Shown: in pieces, positions 34,422-46,232 of the stretch | Layout: each line of letters starts with the position of its first letter | How positions within the stretch are numbered: position 1 is the first letter of the stretch | From: Camillea tinctor | Taxonomy: Eukaryota; Ascomycota; Sordariomycetes; Xylariales; Xylariaceae | Length of the DNA: 64,000 nucleotides | NCBI GenBank assembly: GCA_022578605.1 | Contig: MU394105.1 | Span: forward strand, 62,001 to 126,000 | Direction of reading: 5' to 3' | The notes under the pieces: generated by a model | The model's input: the letters and a program-made list of their open reading frames with translations, nothing else | The model's database searches: none | What the model was told of the DNA's origin: nothing | Translations under genes and position numbers: made by a program

Positions 34422-35641
34422 ATGAAAGGCATCATTCAACCCGCTCGTGGTCGTCCGAGCAAAGTCACCAAGCCGACTGCTACTCCGCGAGGTCGACCTG
34501 TGAGGAGGGGCGGAGGATCCGAAACTCTCCCCAACCAAGACCCCGACCTGGAACCACACGAGGTTGGCATCGAGGAAGAGCAAGAGCAAGAGCAGGCGCA
34601 AGAGCAACAGCAACATCACCAGAACCAACAGCAGCAGCAGCAACAACCACAGCAGCAGCAACAACAACACCATCATCACGATCACCATGCCGATTTTGAC
34701 CCCGAGGCTGCTGCTGCTGCAGCCGCCGCAGCCGCAGCTCACCACCAACACCACCAGCAGCAACAACTAGATCTAACTGCTGCCAGCATCTTGGCCAGCA
34801 GCGTACAGAGTCCTCACGAGCAACACCCCGACCTCACCGGAGCCCCTCATGTCGAGGGCGGAGAAGCCGGTCCCCACACTACCGAGAGCTTTGCGCAGCA
34901 GTCGGGCTACAATAACGTGGTAGTGGAGAGTGCCTTGGCAAAGCGGCTAGCCCGCGAGCCCGGCATGCGTCTCGCACAGCAAAGACGGCCCGAGCAGTCC
35001 CTCAACCTCGCCAGACGGAGCAATGTGGAGGCTCTATTTGCACACATTGCCGGTGAACTAGCCCCCGTGCCATGTAAGAACTGCCACAAAGGACACGGTC
35101 CGTGGAATAGCTGTGTCATTGTCGATGGCCAAATGTGTGGGAGTTGTGCCAATTGCTGGTTCAATGCCTCTGGGGCAAGATGCTCCTTTCATGGTGAGTT
35201 GTTTCTCTCTCTCTCTCTCTCCCTTGCATAACCCCTCTCCCCGCGGATATCACCGATCGATATTAGAATATAGCCCGTGGCAACTGAGCTAATTTCCCCT
35301 CTCTGTACATAGAAACACGCAATCCCCAGGCACACGGTGGAAGTGTCATGGCGGGCGATGGTATCGGGTTCCAGATGCCCCCTGCCCCACCCAACGCCAT
35401 GGCGCCTTTTAACTTTGCCTCTATCCCAGCCTCCGCTGATCCCGTCGTGCGCTACACCGTAGAGCAGGCCATGGCCCAGGTGCGAGGCGCCGACAAGAAG
35501 ACGCGGCACATGCTCATGGTCGAAGCAGCCGCCCGGCAGCTAGCCTTCCAGATTGTGCAATACGAGGACGCTGTACAAGAAGAACAGAACCAGCAGGGCC
35601 CTCCCCAAGCTGTCATGAACGAGCCAGATGCTGCGCCTTAG
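34422..35641 (+). CDS. Cys-rich DUF3716-like protein with Gln/His/Ala tracts
   Basis: Two exons: 34422-35193 and 35313-35641, giving 366 aa. The function of the family is not established. Seen: a basic AT-hook-like N-terminus (GRPSKVTKP, RGRPVRRGG), then Glu/Gln-rich, polyglutamine, polyhistidine and polyalanine runs encoded by CAG/CAA/GCX repeats (about 34575-34770). A compact cysteine module follows (CKNCHKGHGPW at residue 218, then C..CANCWFNASGARCSFH), with spacing typical of the fungal DUF3716 zinc-binding-like domain. The C-terminal part has a helical segment (AVRGADKKTRHMLMVEAAARQLAF-like, with a valine at the second position) and a Gln/Glu-rich end. The RGRP motifs suggest a nuclear, DNA-associated protein (inference). 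The intron follows SFH and restores frame into ETRNPQAHGG. The repeat tract is likely length-variable between strains. Confidence 0.82.
34575..34770 (+). repeat. Trinucleotide-rich tract encoding polyGln/His/Ala
   Basis: Interrupted CAG/CAA, CAC/CAT and GCT/GCC/GCA codons inside exon 1 of the Cys-rich gene give successive Gln, His and Ala runs. The codons are mixed, which argues for selection on the protein tract rather than fresh microsatellite expansion. Confidence 0.8.
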
Positions 35642-36961
35642 GTAGGACAACACCACCCTCATCAAGCCTCTGAGGACGTGCTCAACCCGGAGCCGGAAGA
35701 GTGGGAAAGCGTAGAAGGTTTAGATATAGCCATGTTTGGCGATTATCGATGATTCACTAACTCTAATTCTTCTGGTATTCCCCCCCTTTTAGGTTCGGCT
35801 TACACCACAATGCCGAATCCGACACCGGGAAATAAAAAACCACACACTTGTATAACTAATGCTTCTCGATAATCACCAGCATCGTTTTCAAGATGTGAAG
35901 AAAGGGGCTCGCGACTATTGTCTATTAAGGTGAGGGTGAGGGTGGGGGTTTGGAAAAACGCAGGTGAAATACAAATTTGCATTTAGGAGGTATTTGCAGA
36001 GGGCAATCTCTCTTTCTTTCCTGGAAAAGAAAATCGTCCTAGGGTGTAACGGAGTTCATTCTATCTGAACAGGCTCATTTCTTCCTCTTCTCGGTTCTAG
36101 TTGGATGACTACCCAAATCTAGGTGCTTCCTCGGACATGAAGGGAGAGAAAGGATGCGTAAGCCAAGGGACGGTCCTTGTCTGTAATATAGATCGAAAAG
36201 GGGGTTCTCTATACGTATGTTTATGTTTATAGTGTGGTCCTTAATAGCTAGCTAGAAAGGCTACCACCTGAATGATGACAAATACTAAAATTCTGCTAAA
36301 GGACAAGCCAAGTCCATTGTCTGTCTTGTAGTGACGTGAATGTGAATTCAAGGAGTCGAAGAGGTGGGCCCCATAGCTACTTAACTAGCAGACTCGTAGA
36401 AGTACCAAAACTACACAGAGTTATATAAAGATATATATATATATATATATGTTATGTTCATGAACTCTCCTAGGCACCCTCCTTATAATCTGCTGCGGGT
36501 TTCTGGTCCTTAATAACTTCATCATTGTCACAAAATAGAAAGAAGCCCAGCAATTTCCAATACAATGTATTGTTGATATATAGTCAGGTCAGATACAAGC
36601 TGAATATACCCAAGGCAAATAGTTACCCCATCTCTTCATCGTCACCACCATCGGTTATATCCTGGTAGACTTCCTTTATATGTCATCAAACATAACTTTC
36701 TCTTTCTCTCTTCGTCATATCTAGCCATAGCTCAGACCTATATATATGTATAGGTAGGCTAAGTAGGTAAGGTAGGTATCTTGTAAAACTCGTGATATGA
36801 CGTAACCTCATGTCCAAACCCATCCCCAATAAATAGAAAAAGAAAAGAGGGTAAAAAAAAAAATAGTAGGTTGGGCATAACCATCTTGCCCTATTTGAGT
36901 CCTTCCCTTTGTGTTGTCCAAAAAAGACCTCCCACCCATCCCTTCTTCGTATCGTCCCTCC
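35642..36961. other. Intergenic region between convergent genes
   Basis: About 1.3 kb holding the 3' regions of the Cys-rich gene and the Smr gene. Contains an (AT)10 run at 36431-36450 and TAGGTA-type words near 36750-36780. No coding frame supported. Confidence 0.5.
36431..36450. repeat. (AT)10 microsatellite
   Basis: Uninterrupted alternating A/T run in the 3' intergenic region between convergent genes. Confidence 0.9.
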
Positions 36962-38349
36962 TCACATAATAACACAGCACTCCCCCAGCTTCCGCACAAA
37001 CTTGCTGATAAGGTCCTCCTCCTCTTCCTGCTGGTGATGATGCTGTGAGGGCCTCCCCGAGCCACCGTGCGTCGTCTTCCCTCCCCCGTGGTCGGTCCGC
37101 GGCTCGTGGGGCGCAGCCGGCAGCGGCGAAGGCGGCGGCATCTCCGAGACGTCCCCGCCCTGCAGGTCGACGTAGATGCGCCCCGCGTTCTCCTCCGTCG
37201 CGTACTGCAGCCCGAGCTCCTGGCACACCCGCTCGACGCGCGGCTTGAGCTTCTGCACGTGGTTCGCGCTGTGGTTGCCTTTGCCTACGATGCTGTTTCC
37301 GCCCAACCTCACCCTTGATGTCAGTCGTGCTTTATCTAAATCGTCGTGTGTTTAGAGAAAAAAAAAAAGGAAAAGGAAAGGGGGGAAGCGATTTAAGGCA
37401 GAAAACAAAGAAGAAGAAGAAGAAGAAGAAGGCGGGCAAGAGAACGTACACATGTAGATGCGTCTGCCCCTGCCGCTGCGCCTGCCGGATGCGCTGCTCG
37501 AGGATCTCCTCCGCCTCCTCCACGAACTGCCCGTGCAGGTCGATCGTGTCCTCCGCCACGCGGCCCTCCGCGTTGTTCTCCCGGAAGATGTACTCGCTCG
37601 CCTGCTTGTTGTACTCGTCCATCTTGGCCGCGTGCCGCTTGCCCTCGTTGCTCAGCTCCTTGGCCTCGGCCCCGTCGCCGCGCTCGTATGCTTGGTGTGC
37701 CTATACAAATCACCCGGAAGCAGAGGTTGTTGTTAGCTTTCTTATTTCAACCCCCGCTTTAGGTTTCGTTTTGCTCTTCCCCTCCCCCCCTTCCTTCTTT
37801 CTTTCTTTCCTTTTCTTTTTCTTTTTCTTTTCTTTTTTTGCTTGTTTGGTTTGCTTATGTGTTATGTTCTTTATCGAAGGGGAGGAGAGAAAGAGGAGGA
37901 GGAGGATAATGATAATGAGGACTTGGGAATGGTGTCATACCCGGTCGAAGCAGCTGTTTCGCTTCTGGGCCTCGGCCCGCGCCAGGTCTCGGAGGCGGTC
38001 ATATTCAGCCTCGGCATCACCGCCTACGCTGTGGTTGAAGGCTATATGTCTCGATTAGTTTCCTGGGGTAGAATTGCTGAGATAGAAAGCGGAAGAGAAG
38101 CAAATCTCCCGAAATTTGGATAATATTTCCCACATGGCAACCAACATAGGTAGCAAGTTTGGATACAAGTAGTGGGGGAGTTTGCGTCACTGAAGCTCTT
38201 TCTCTCTACCCTATCCTTAGAGATAAGGGGAACTGGGCAAAAAGATAGACAGGGGGGTAAGGTAAGAAAGAGAGAGGGCGAAAAGGAGGTTCGTGCACTT
38301 TTCGATCCTACGTACCTTTCCCGCCTACCTGCGTCAGGGGAATCGACAT
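36962..38349 (-). CDS. Smr-domain protein
   Basis: Four exons: 38316-38349, 37941-38041, 37450-37700 and 36962-37292, giving 238 aa. N-terminus MSIPLTQVGGKAFNHS is assembled from exon 1 (34 nt) and exon 2. Next comes a DUF1771-like helical region (YDRLRDLARAEAQKRNSCFDRAHQAYERGDG) and then the Smr domain: DLHG at residues 99-102 and the GKGNHS motif from residue 132. Family knowledge: Smr domains (MutS2/B3bp type) are nucleases or nucleic-acid binding, and in fungi some act in RNA surveillance; the specific role here is unknown. The C-terminal 60 residues are Pro/His/Gly-rich, end in LGECCVIM, and may be lineage-specific. Exons 3 and 4 are strongly GC-rich against AT-rich flanks. Phases match at all three introns. 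Confidence 0.88.
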
Positions 38350-41255
38350 CTTTTCGTCTTAATTTTGGTTTTATGTCCCTTTAGAAGGAGGAGGGGATAC
38401 ACGGAAATAAGTTCACAAAAAGGAAATAGTTGTCATAAGTTTTTGTGCCTTTCTTGAGTGTGAAGCTTTACAACACATCCATGAAAGCTTGACCGCCTAA
38501 CAAGAAGAAAGACCAGACCCGAAATAGGAGAGGGCTCGTGCGTGCGTTGGCAATACCGGCAGTATTTTTGTATGTAAGGTATTTTACCCAACCAAAAACC
38601 AGAAGCCCTGTTTTTGACTACTCACGACGCGTGCTGTTCTCTTTTCTCATAAGAGGAAGAAAGAAAAAAAAATCAAGAAATCAAGGCCCGGTAGAGATCT
38701 GCAGCTAGTAATTTAGTGAAATCCACGTTTAAGTGGCTTCGCGGCGGCTGAACGAGGCTTCATCTCCATTAATAAAGAGCTGAGACGTGATTCATGTGCC
38801 GTCAGTTCTCTCTGATGATCTCGAAACATTTTTTTGTATATGTATCAAATCTATCTACTTATAGAAATTCAAGATTGCAGGCGCGTCTTTCGGTAAAGCA
38901 TAGGCGCAATTGTAGATTATATCGCACATACGTACTTAGGTATCTTCATATACTCTACGTAGCCCACTCACCTACTTACCACATGCATTGCAACCCTTCC
39001 ATGATTGATTGGCATTCAGGTACGAGCCCGCTCTGTGGGCGATCGTGTAGCCTAGACTCGATGTGTTTAGAGGCTTTGATCTTTACCCACCGCTAGTAAG
39101 ATAAGTCAAGTTGCGGATCGGAGAAGAACCGCGACGGCTGGAGCCAAAGAATATAAGCAACTCGAAACGTGTTGATTAACTTGATCACATACCCCGTACA
39201 CCTCTTACATATAGTAATTCAAATATTCTCAGTCAAGGGATGAGGTGTGGAGGAGGTAAGGGGAGAGAGAAATCTACCTATTAAACGTCTTTACGAGTCA
39301 TGTCATACGGCATATGTTATCCCAAAGATAGAACACCTTTCTCATGTACGGAAAGGGTCCGGGTACACGTTGACAGGCACAACTACGCTAAGTTACATTA
39401 CTAACCTGGGTTAGATAATTGTTATTGGTAACCGTCAATTGCGCATTATGGTTACATAGTATGGGTTTTGAAGTCCGTTCTCATCAAATCTCTGTAAGTG
39501 TTATAGTAGTTCCTGTGGGAAATGCTCCACTAAGTCGAGCGTCTTTGGTGCCATCGACGATCGCTAGACCTAGAAAATAAGATAGGGGGGCCAGTTTAGC
39601 CATGTGGCAGACCCCGGAAATGTTCCCATAAAAAAACACCACGCGGTCTGAGGAGACAAAATAGCGTGGTGCTTTATTAACTTTGGTCTCGATGGGCTTG
39701 AGCGATAGTGTGGCAGATGGCGTGCAATTCGTAACCTCCGGAGAAAATGAAAAGGAAGCGAGATTTGGAATCGTGTCTGGTTATTATGATCATTATTTTG
39801 TGTTCCTGGGGAGGGGGGATTGGTCCTCTCACCCCCAGCAACAGATCCGGGAAAATAAAAAAATAAAAATGAAGAAATGCAGCGCACAGGCGTTTTGAGC
39901 TGATAAGTCGAACCAAAGGTCATATGATCATGACCCAGGATGAAAAATACCTTGCTAGGGTTACATGATAAATCGATGACTACCTAATAACTGTATCGTT
40001 GTAGGTGCGGATAGTGCCTTATAGAACTCAACACCTATTCAAACAAGGAGGCTTAGACCATGTAATAGGTTATATATATATATACATACCTAGGTACATA
40101 CCTATATACATTCACTTACATATATTGGGTGACACGGGTAGTAAGTAGGTAAAGGAGAAGTGAAGTAAGTGGCTGCTCTACACTATAAGCCCACCTACCT
40201 ATAATACACATCTTCTGTTTACGGTATGAAACAATCTTTAGCAGAAGCATGTCGACGATGTAGGGCTGTAATGCATGAGCCTGATAAGTATCTCTGTGTG
40301 ATCGTAATCCGAAATTTTCGAGAAGTTCTGCTTACCACGGTCTGACCACAGATCTAGCTTGGCACCAGGGGTGATGTGAAGACAAGGTGGTCCCCCTCGT
40401 CTGGTTCTGATACATCTGCTTCGCGGGTAGGCTGTGAACAGTGGCAAAAGTTCGCGTGATGCATGGCAATGGTGCCCAGGCTAATCTTGCTGGCGTTTCA
40501 AGAATCTCTGGGGGGAAGGTTAATCATCTTGAAACTAGCTTGCTACCGGTGTATCTCACAGCTTGTCTAGATCCTGATGAAAATATGATAGACGTAAGTA
40601 ACCCTAACCTAGTATCAAGAGGAGAGAGGGAGGGGAGGGAGAAAAAGAGAGGAGCTAAGGTGAGACCCCCGCCTCTTTTCACTCCATCGACAGGGTCAGA
40701 TTTGAAGTTGTCCCCATCTGAAATATTCTTATGAAATCCAGACCATGCCATGATCCGGGACGTATCTTAAGACCTCAGCAGTAAGTAGTACCGTGTAGAC
40801 TGCCGGCTATCTAAATAGTCCGACCGACGGTGTAGGTTATGGTATTATGCATGTGAAATGCCTACCTGCACCCATTCCCGGGCCACCGAGATTCAGTTGC
40901 TCTAATCGGCGTTGCCGGTGCCTAGAAGACAGAGAGACTGGTTTGCGATTGGTCAATGTTAACTCCAAAATTATAATCTCATCAACAAACCTAAGTCCAT
41001 ACACGGTGTGGGTATGTCTGAGATGTATGTATATATGTATGTAGTATGTATGGGGGAGAGGAATTGCCATAACTTAAGTACATACATACATGATTCTGGA
41101 GATAGCCAAAGCTTTTATAGCGGGCAGTTAAGTCCCGTCGCGTGTCCCGGCGGTGATTACCTAGATCAAAGATTCTGTATGTGCGCAGTTAATTCGCGAA
41201 AGCCATGTGCGTAGGGATGTTCGTTTTTACGATATAAATAGGTTTTTGAATATGT

Positions 41256-41260
41256 GATGA

Positions 41261-41292
<32 letters not shown>

Positions 41293-41299
41293 ATGCTGA
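41256..41299. repeat. Imperfect GAT/GCT trinucleotide repeat
   Basis: Runs of GCT (about seven) flanked by GAT units on both sides, in non-coding DNA. Confidence 0.85.
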
Positions 41300-43470
41300 C
41301 CATATCAGACACAGACAGTAAGCCCTGCAGTACCTAGCCATAATAGGTAAATACGCAGGTATATCTCCGGACCACTTACATCTGTGATGTATGTAACAGA
41401 ATTACGAACATTGCCACATGTTGTCAGATTTATTTTATCTCCTTAATATTCCAGAGAGGAATAGATAATGTTTCTTATACCATTGTAGCGAAATACGATG
41501 TATCAAAAGCGAGAGACTGCATGAGTTAGTACCAGCCTTGTTTACGCCCTACACGGCAATTCAGTTTCAGCCTACATCAATACCGGAGCTGCGGAGGATT
41601 TGTATAAGTCTTATAAAGACTTTTTTAGGGGAAGAAAAAAGACTAGGTTAGTTAGGTTAATGCACACTTTGTCCCATATGTAGGCCTAGTGGATCTTGAT
41701 GGGTATATTATGGGTATACACTATTGACATACATAACCTACGTAAGATCGAAATGCAGACGAACCGCGCGAACTGCACCTACACCAACATACGAATGCAG
41801 GGAGACAAGACGGGACTCGGCTCCACTATATTAGTTACCTGCCTCCTGTCTTGCATCTTCAAACTTTTATAAGGGCTGATATAGTTTAGCTAGCTCCTTA
41901 TTGATACAAGTCTATTTCATGCTCTGTGTAAAGTAGGAGTAAAAGTGAGGAAGGATATTGGAGTAGAGATGAGAATAGAATTATGTATTCTAAAAGAAAA
42001 AAGAAAAAAGACAGAGAATCTGGAGACCAGAAAGAAAAAAGAAAATATAAGAGAGAAAAAATAAATAAAAGTAAGTAATTCATAAACTAGCCAATTAAAT
42101 AACTAAATCTGTGTATACATACCATACACTACTGCACCACAACTTCTGGTGGTGATCTTCGGGAAGTGAATGTGTACTTAGTATAGGCTCCTCTTGAACC
42201 CCCTTGGCAAGGATAAAAGGGGTTAAGTCACACCAGGGGGTTTTGATTTTTGGCCACAAGCTGTCCAACCGTTTCTAATTCTTGAATTATGAAGGTCTCC
42301 ATCTTCGGTGATTGCACGCACTAAAAAAGCTGTAGGTACTGTACAGTAGCCTCGAGGGGTTCTCGTTATCCACTGTAGATCGTTCAGGGGTGTTGTGTAT
42401 GGTTTTTGTTTTTTTAATCGTCACGGTGATGAATGCACCTCACTACGCATACACGTACACAGTGATCACCGGTAGAATGGTATGTAAGCGGAAACATTAA
42501 GAGTTATGTTTATAGCAAAGAAGAAGAAAAAAAGCAATATCAATATCGGTTGATTGATTGCTTGATTGATAAATAGGTAGGCAGGTAACGATGCAAGCTT
42601 TGGAGATACATATAATGAAACCTCTTAAAGTTACATTTCCAACTAAGCGAATACATACAACGTACATAAATGTATTGATGGGACGCTGCCTACTACCAAT
42701 CCTATGTATGTACGTATCTAAATAACCTTAAAAGGATAATACAAGTGATACATACCTAATGTTCGGTTATTAGGTATTATTCATTTTTAAAACTCAATGA
42801 GGTATACAATAGTATAATAATAGTATATGTTTCGTCAGTAGAAGATAACTAATCAAATAGGTACCTGGTGTAATTGACACCGGAAAAAAAAGAAAAGAAA
42901 AGAAAGAAAAATAAAATCTCGAGATAAATAAAACATAATAACAGGGTAGGGCGCGATAATGAGGATATGTAATGTAATGTAATATAGTGTAAGGTACCGT
43001 AGAGTAGGAACGAACTCAGGAGACAACTGAGATGGTTTACATTCAAGTGCACCACTATTCATTTAGCTAGGTCCATTCTAGACTAGTGCCAGCCGTTCCT
43101 CGCATCATCCGTAATGGCACTAAGCCTGTTTGGTACCATCGCCTAGACAATTTCGAACGCCCCGGGCTCCATTGTCTCCTTGGGGGGCCCTGCTTTTTTT
43201 TCTTTTTCTTTTTACTTCCTCCAATCCATCCCATCCATCCTTATCCATCCATACATCCCTCCATCCCTTCCACCCCCCAGCGTCTACTTTAGTGCCCAGT
43301 GCTCCAATGACCCCCCTCTCCTCCACTCCGTTTTTCCCAATTGATCCTACTGTACCTCTAAGCTGCTGGAGCCAGTGCATGCACCTAATAACTCTCACCC
43401 GCAGATAGACATACAGGCGCAGGCTAGCTTTTGTTAGTAGTACTAAGTACATAGTAGCATGCCCAGCATC

Positions 43471-43640
43471 CTTTTTTTTTCCCTCCTCACACACATTCTC
43501 TCTCTCTCTCCACTCTCACCATCTCTTCACCCGGCTCACAATCTCCCTCTGACCACCCTTCTTTTTTTCTTTTTTCTTTTTTTTTTTTTTCCTCTACTTT
43601 CATTTCTTTTTTTTCCCATTCTACCTTAGGACTTTCTTAG
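43471..43640 (+). promoter_or_regulatory. CT-rich tract upstream of G-alpha
   Basis: A long pyrimidine stretch including (CT)n at about 43497-43512 and several T-runs up to about 16 Ts near 43575-43592. Such tracts commonly lie just upstream of transcription start sites in highly expressed fungal genes. Promoter role is inferred from position. Confidence 0.5.
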
Positions 43641-43731
43641 CCCTCCTAGTTTTCCTGGTGGTATTGTATTGTCGCCATCTCTCACTATCACCACTTTCTT
43701 ATTTTCTCAATTCAATTGAGTGTCTTGTCTG

Positions 43732-44168
43732 GTAAGTTTGACTCTTTCTTCTATATCTGCATCATCACATCACCATCAACAACACGGCCGACCCCAGAAG
43801 TAAGAAAGATAATCTCCACTTCCCCTTTTAAGTCTGCGCATTCGCCCTTTTTGGCCCTACTAGACCAGACCAACCCAAAAAAAAAACTACCCGTCAAAAC
43901 TCGCTGCTCGTAATCATCAGGCATTGATGCACGCGTTTCCTTTCTCCCTTGAATGTCAGATTGTCAACCTAGGCACATCGTGACTATTCCTAACGCCCAT
44001 CAGCTTTCGTCGCCTGTTTAATCTCCTTTTTCTCGAAATTGTCTGCTGCGATCAAGAGCGCCTACACACACCTGATCTGGACATCATCACCGCCTTCGCG
44101 TCCTTGATATCGCATCGCGAATACACACGCATTCCCCAAGTTAATTGCTAACCATAAAACCCACATAG
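43732..44168 (+). other. Probable 5'-leader intron of the G-alpha gene
   Basis: Consensus donor GTAAGT at 43732-43737, branch-point TGCTAAC at 44146-44152 and acceptor CACATAG ending at 44168, 16 nt after the branch point. Splicing would remove about 437 nt of leader. It does not affect the protein. Needs transcript data. Confidence 0.45.
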
Positions 44169-44274
44169 ACGATCGAATCACTTCGTCCCATTATATCCGT
44201 GATCGACCTTGCATCTTACATTTCCATATATTCACTTTAATCCACATCTTCGGGGGCGCGTTCGATTTGTCAAG

Positions 44275-45525
44275 ATGGGTTGCGGAATGAGCACAGAGGA
44301 GAAGGAGGGCAAGGCCCGTAATGAGGAGATCGAGAATCAGCTGAAGCGGGACAAGATGATGCAGCGAAACGAGATCAAGATGTTGCTTCTAGGTAAGTAA
44401 ATTCCAGCCTAACGCGACCACGGGCTAGCATGTCCCCATGTCCTAACCACGGTTGTCTCTGCAGGTGCTGGTGAATCTGGAAAGTCAACCATCTTGAAGC
44501 AGATGAAGTTGATTCACGAGGGTGGCTACTCGCGCGATGAGCGGGAATCTTTCAAGGAAATCATTTTCAGCAACACAGTTCAGTCGATGCGCGTAATCCT
44601 AGAAGCTATGGAGTCTCTCGAGCTACCGCTGGAAGACCAACGGATGGAATACCACGTCCAAACCATCTTCATGCAGCCTGCTCAGATCGAAGGGGATGTC
44701 CTACCTCCCGAAGTTGGCAATGCCATCGAGGCTCTGTGGAAGGACCACGGTGTCTTGGAATGCTTCAAGCGATCGCGCGAGTACCAGTTGAACGATTCGG
44801 CTAGATAGTAAGTCACTCTGCCACCGCGATTACTGAATCTGTCGTCGCCTAACACGTACCAGCTACTTCGATAACATTGCGCGTATCGCCGCCCCTGATT
44901 ACATGCCCAATGATCAAGATGTCCTGCGGTCGCGTGTCAAGACAACGGGTATCACAGAGACGACTTTCATCATCGGCGATCTGACTTACAGGATGTTCGA
45001 CGTGGGTGGTCAGCGATCGGAACGAAAGAAGTGGATTCATTGTTTCGAGAACGTCACCACCATTCTTTTCCTTGTCGCCATTTCTGAGTACGATCAACTT
45101 CTATTCGAAGACGAGACTGTGAACCGTATGCAGGAAGCCTTGACCCTATTCGACTCGATTTGCAACTCGAGATGGTTCATCAAGACCTCCATCATCTTGT
45201 TCTTGAACAAGATTGATCGGTTCAAGGAGAAGCTCCCCATCAGCCCGATGAAGAACTACTTCCCCGACTACGAGGGTGGTGACGACTACGCCGCCGCCTG
45301 CGACTACATCCTCAACCGCTTTGTCAGCTTGAACCAGCACGAGACAAAGCAGATCTACACGCACTTTACCTGTGCTACTGACACGACGCAAATCCGCTTC
45401 GTCATGGCTGCGGTGAACGGTGAGTAGATGAATATTTCTTCAGGGATAGTGAAAGTAGCTAATCTGATTTTCCTTTTCTAGATATCATCATCCAGGAAAA
45501 CCTCCGTCTCTGTGGTCTTATCTGA
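44275..45525 (+). CDS. gna-1: Heterotrimeric G-protein alpha subunit, fungal group I
   Basis: Four exons: 44275-44392, 44465-44807, 44863-45419 and 45482-45525, giving exactly 353 aa, as in Neurospora GNA-1 and Aspergillus FadA. Known role: GTPase coupling cell-surface receptors to cAMP and other pathways that control growth, sporulation and mating. Seen: MGCGMS, with Gly2 (myristoylation) and Cys3 (palmitoylation); P-loop GAGESGKS (residues 40-47); Arg178 in the RVKTTG switch I region; DVGGQ with catalytic Gln204; NKID; TCATDT; and the C-terminal CGLI carrying the pertussis-toxin-type cysteine. All GTPase motifs are intact. Start chosen at the conserved MGCG; the frame stays open a little upstream but has no family match. 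Transcribed away from a 5.9-kb non-coding region. Confidence 0.98.
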
Positions 45526-46213
45526 TCGGGCAAACAGCGACATGGCGGAGAAAGAAAACGATAAAAAAAAATTACCAGATACCAAATACCCCATCAACAC
45601 TCTACGTCTGCCAGTAATGTTATAGATCTGGCTAATGATTGACCTGTATCCTCTCGACGAAATGGCAAACGGATCTTCTTGTGTTTGTTTTGCGCCTAAA
45701 ACCATCTCGCATACTCCTTCTCTGTGTTTTATCAAGACTGCCTCGATTGGCTTTGATGTGAGGCTTCAGGACACCACCCGTCGCAAGATGTGGGAAGCAA
45801 TAGGTAGCGGAGAGGGTATTGCATCTAAAGTCACGGCGGATTACATATCTTGTTTAATTACGAAATTTGCGGCGACGTTTTGTCCCTCTGTTTTTTCACC
45901 TGATTATTTTTTTTCTTTTTCATTGTTTTTTATCATTTTCCCGTTTCAAAAGCCTCTGCAATACTGGGGAGGAAGGGCTAAAACTCGGGTAAAGCGCTAC
46001 CACCCTAATTAGCGGTAGTGCGAAGGCCGGAGGCTGGGGAAGGACGATCGTGACGAAGCTATATCGAGGCGACAAGCAATAAGGGGAGGCTTTGTTTTCT
46101 TTCATCGTTGGGAATTATAAAAGAGAAAAAAAGCCTCCCCGGGAAAATGGTCGGACTTGTCTATACGGATCAAATAAAAATATCGACCATTGTTTTTCTA
46201 AGCCGAGTTAGCC

Positions 46214-46232
46214 GTGTGTGTGTGTGTGTGTG
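46214..46232. repeat. GT dinucleotide repeat
   Basis: Uninterrupted alternating G/T run in the 3' intergenic region of the G-alpha gene. Confidence 0.85.

Larger units (their letters stand above)
38350..44274. other. 5.9-kb gene-free region upstream of G-alpha
   Basis: The longest non-coding stretch in the window, between the divergent Smr and G-alpha genes. I found no frame with protein-like composition and no recognisable transposon ends. Features seen: TACCTA/TAGGTA words, a TGC/TGA triplet run (41256-41299), a poly-purine segment (41990-42070), a CT-rich promoter-like segment (43471-43640) and a likely 5'-leader intron (43732-44168). It may contain non-coding RNA or regulatory DNA; the sequence alone cannot show this. 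Confidence 0.6.

Noticed and set aside
39890..39910. Minus-strand GGTTCGAC resembling a tRNA B box
   Set aside because: No pairing T stem or acceptor arm; not a tRNA.
41890..42090. Purine-rich stretch considered as a transposon remnant
   Set aside because: No terminal repeats, target duplications or reverse-transcriptase/transposase coding traces.
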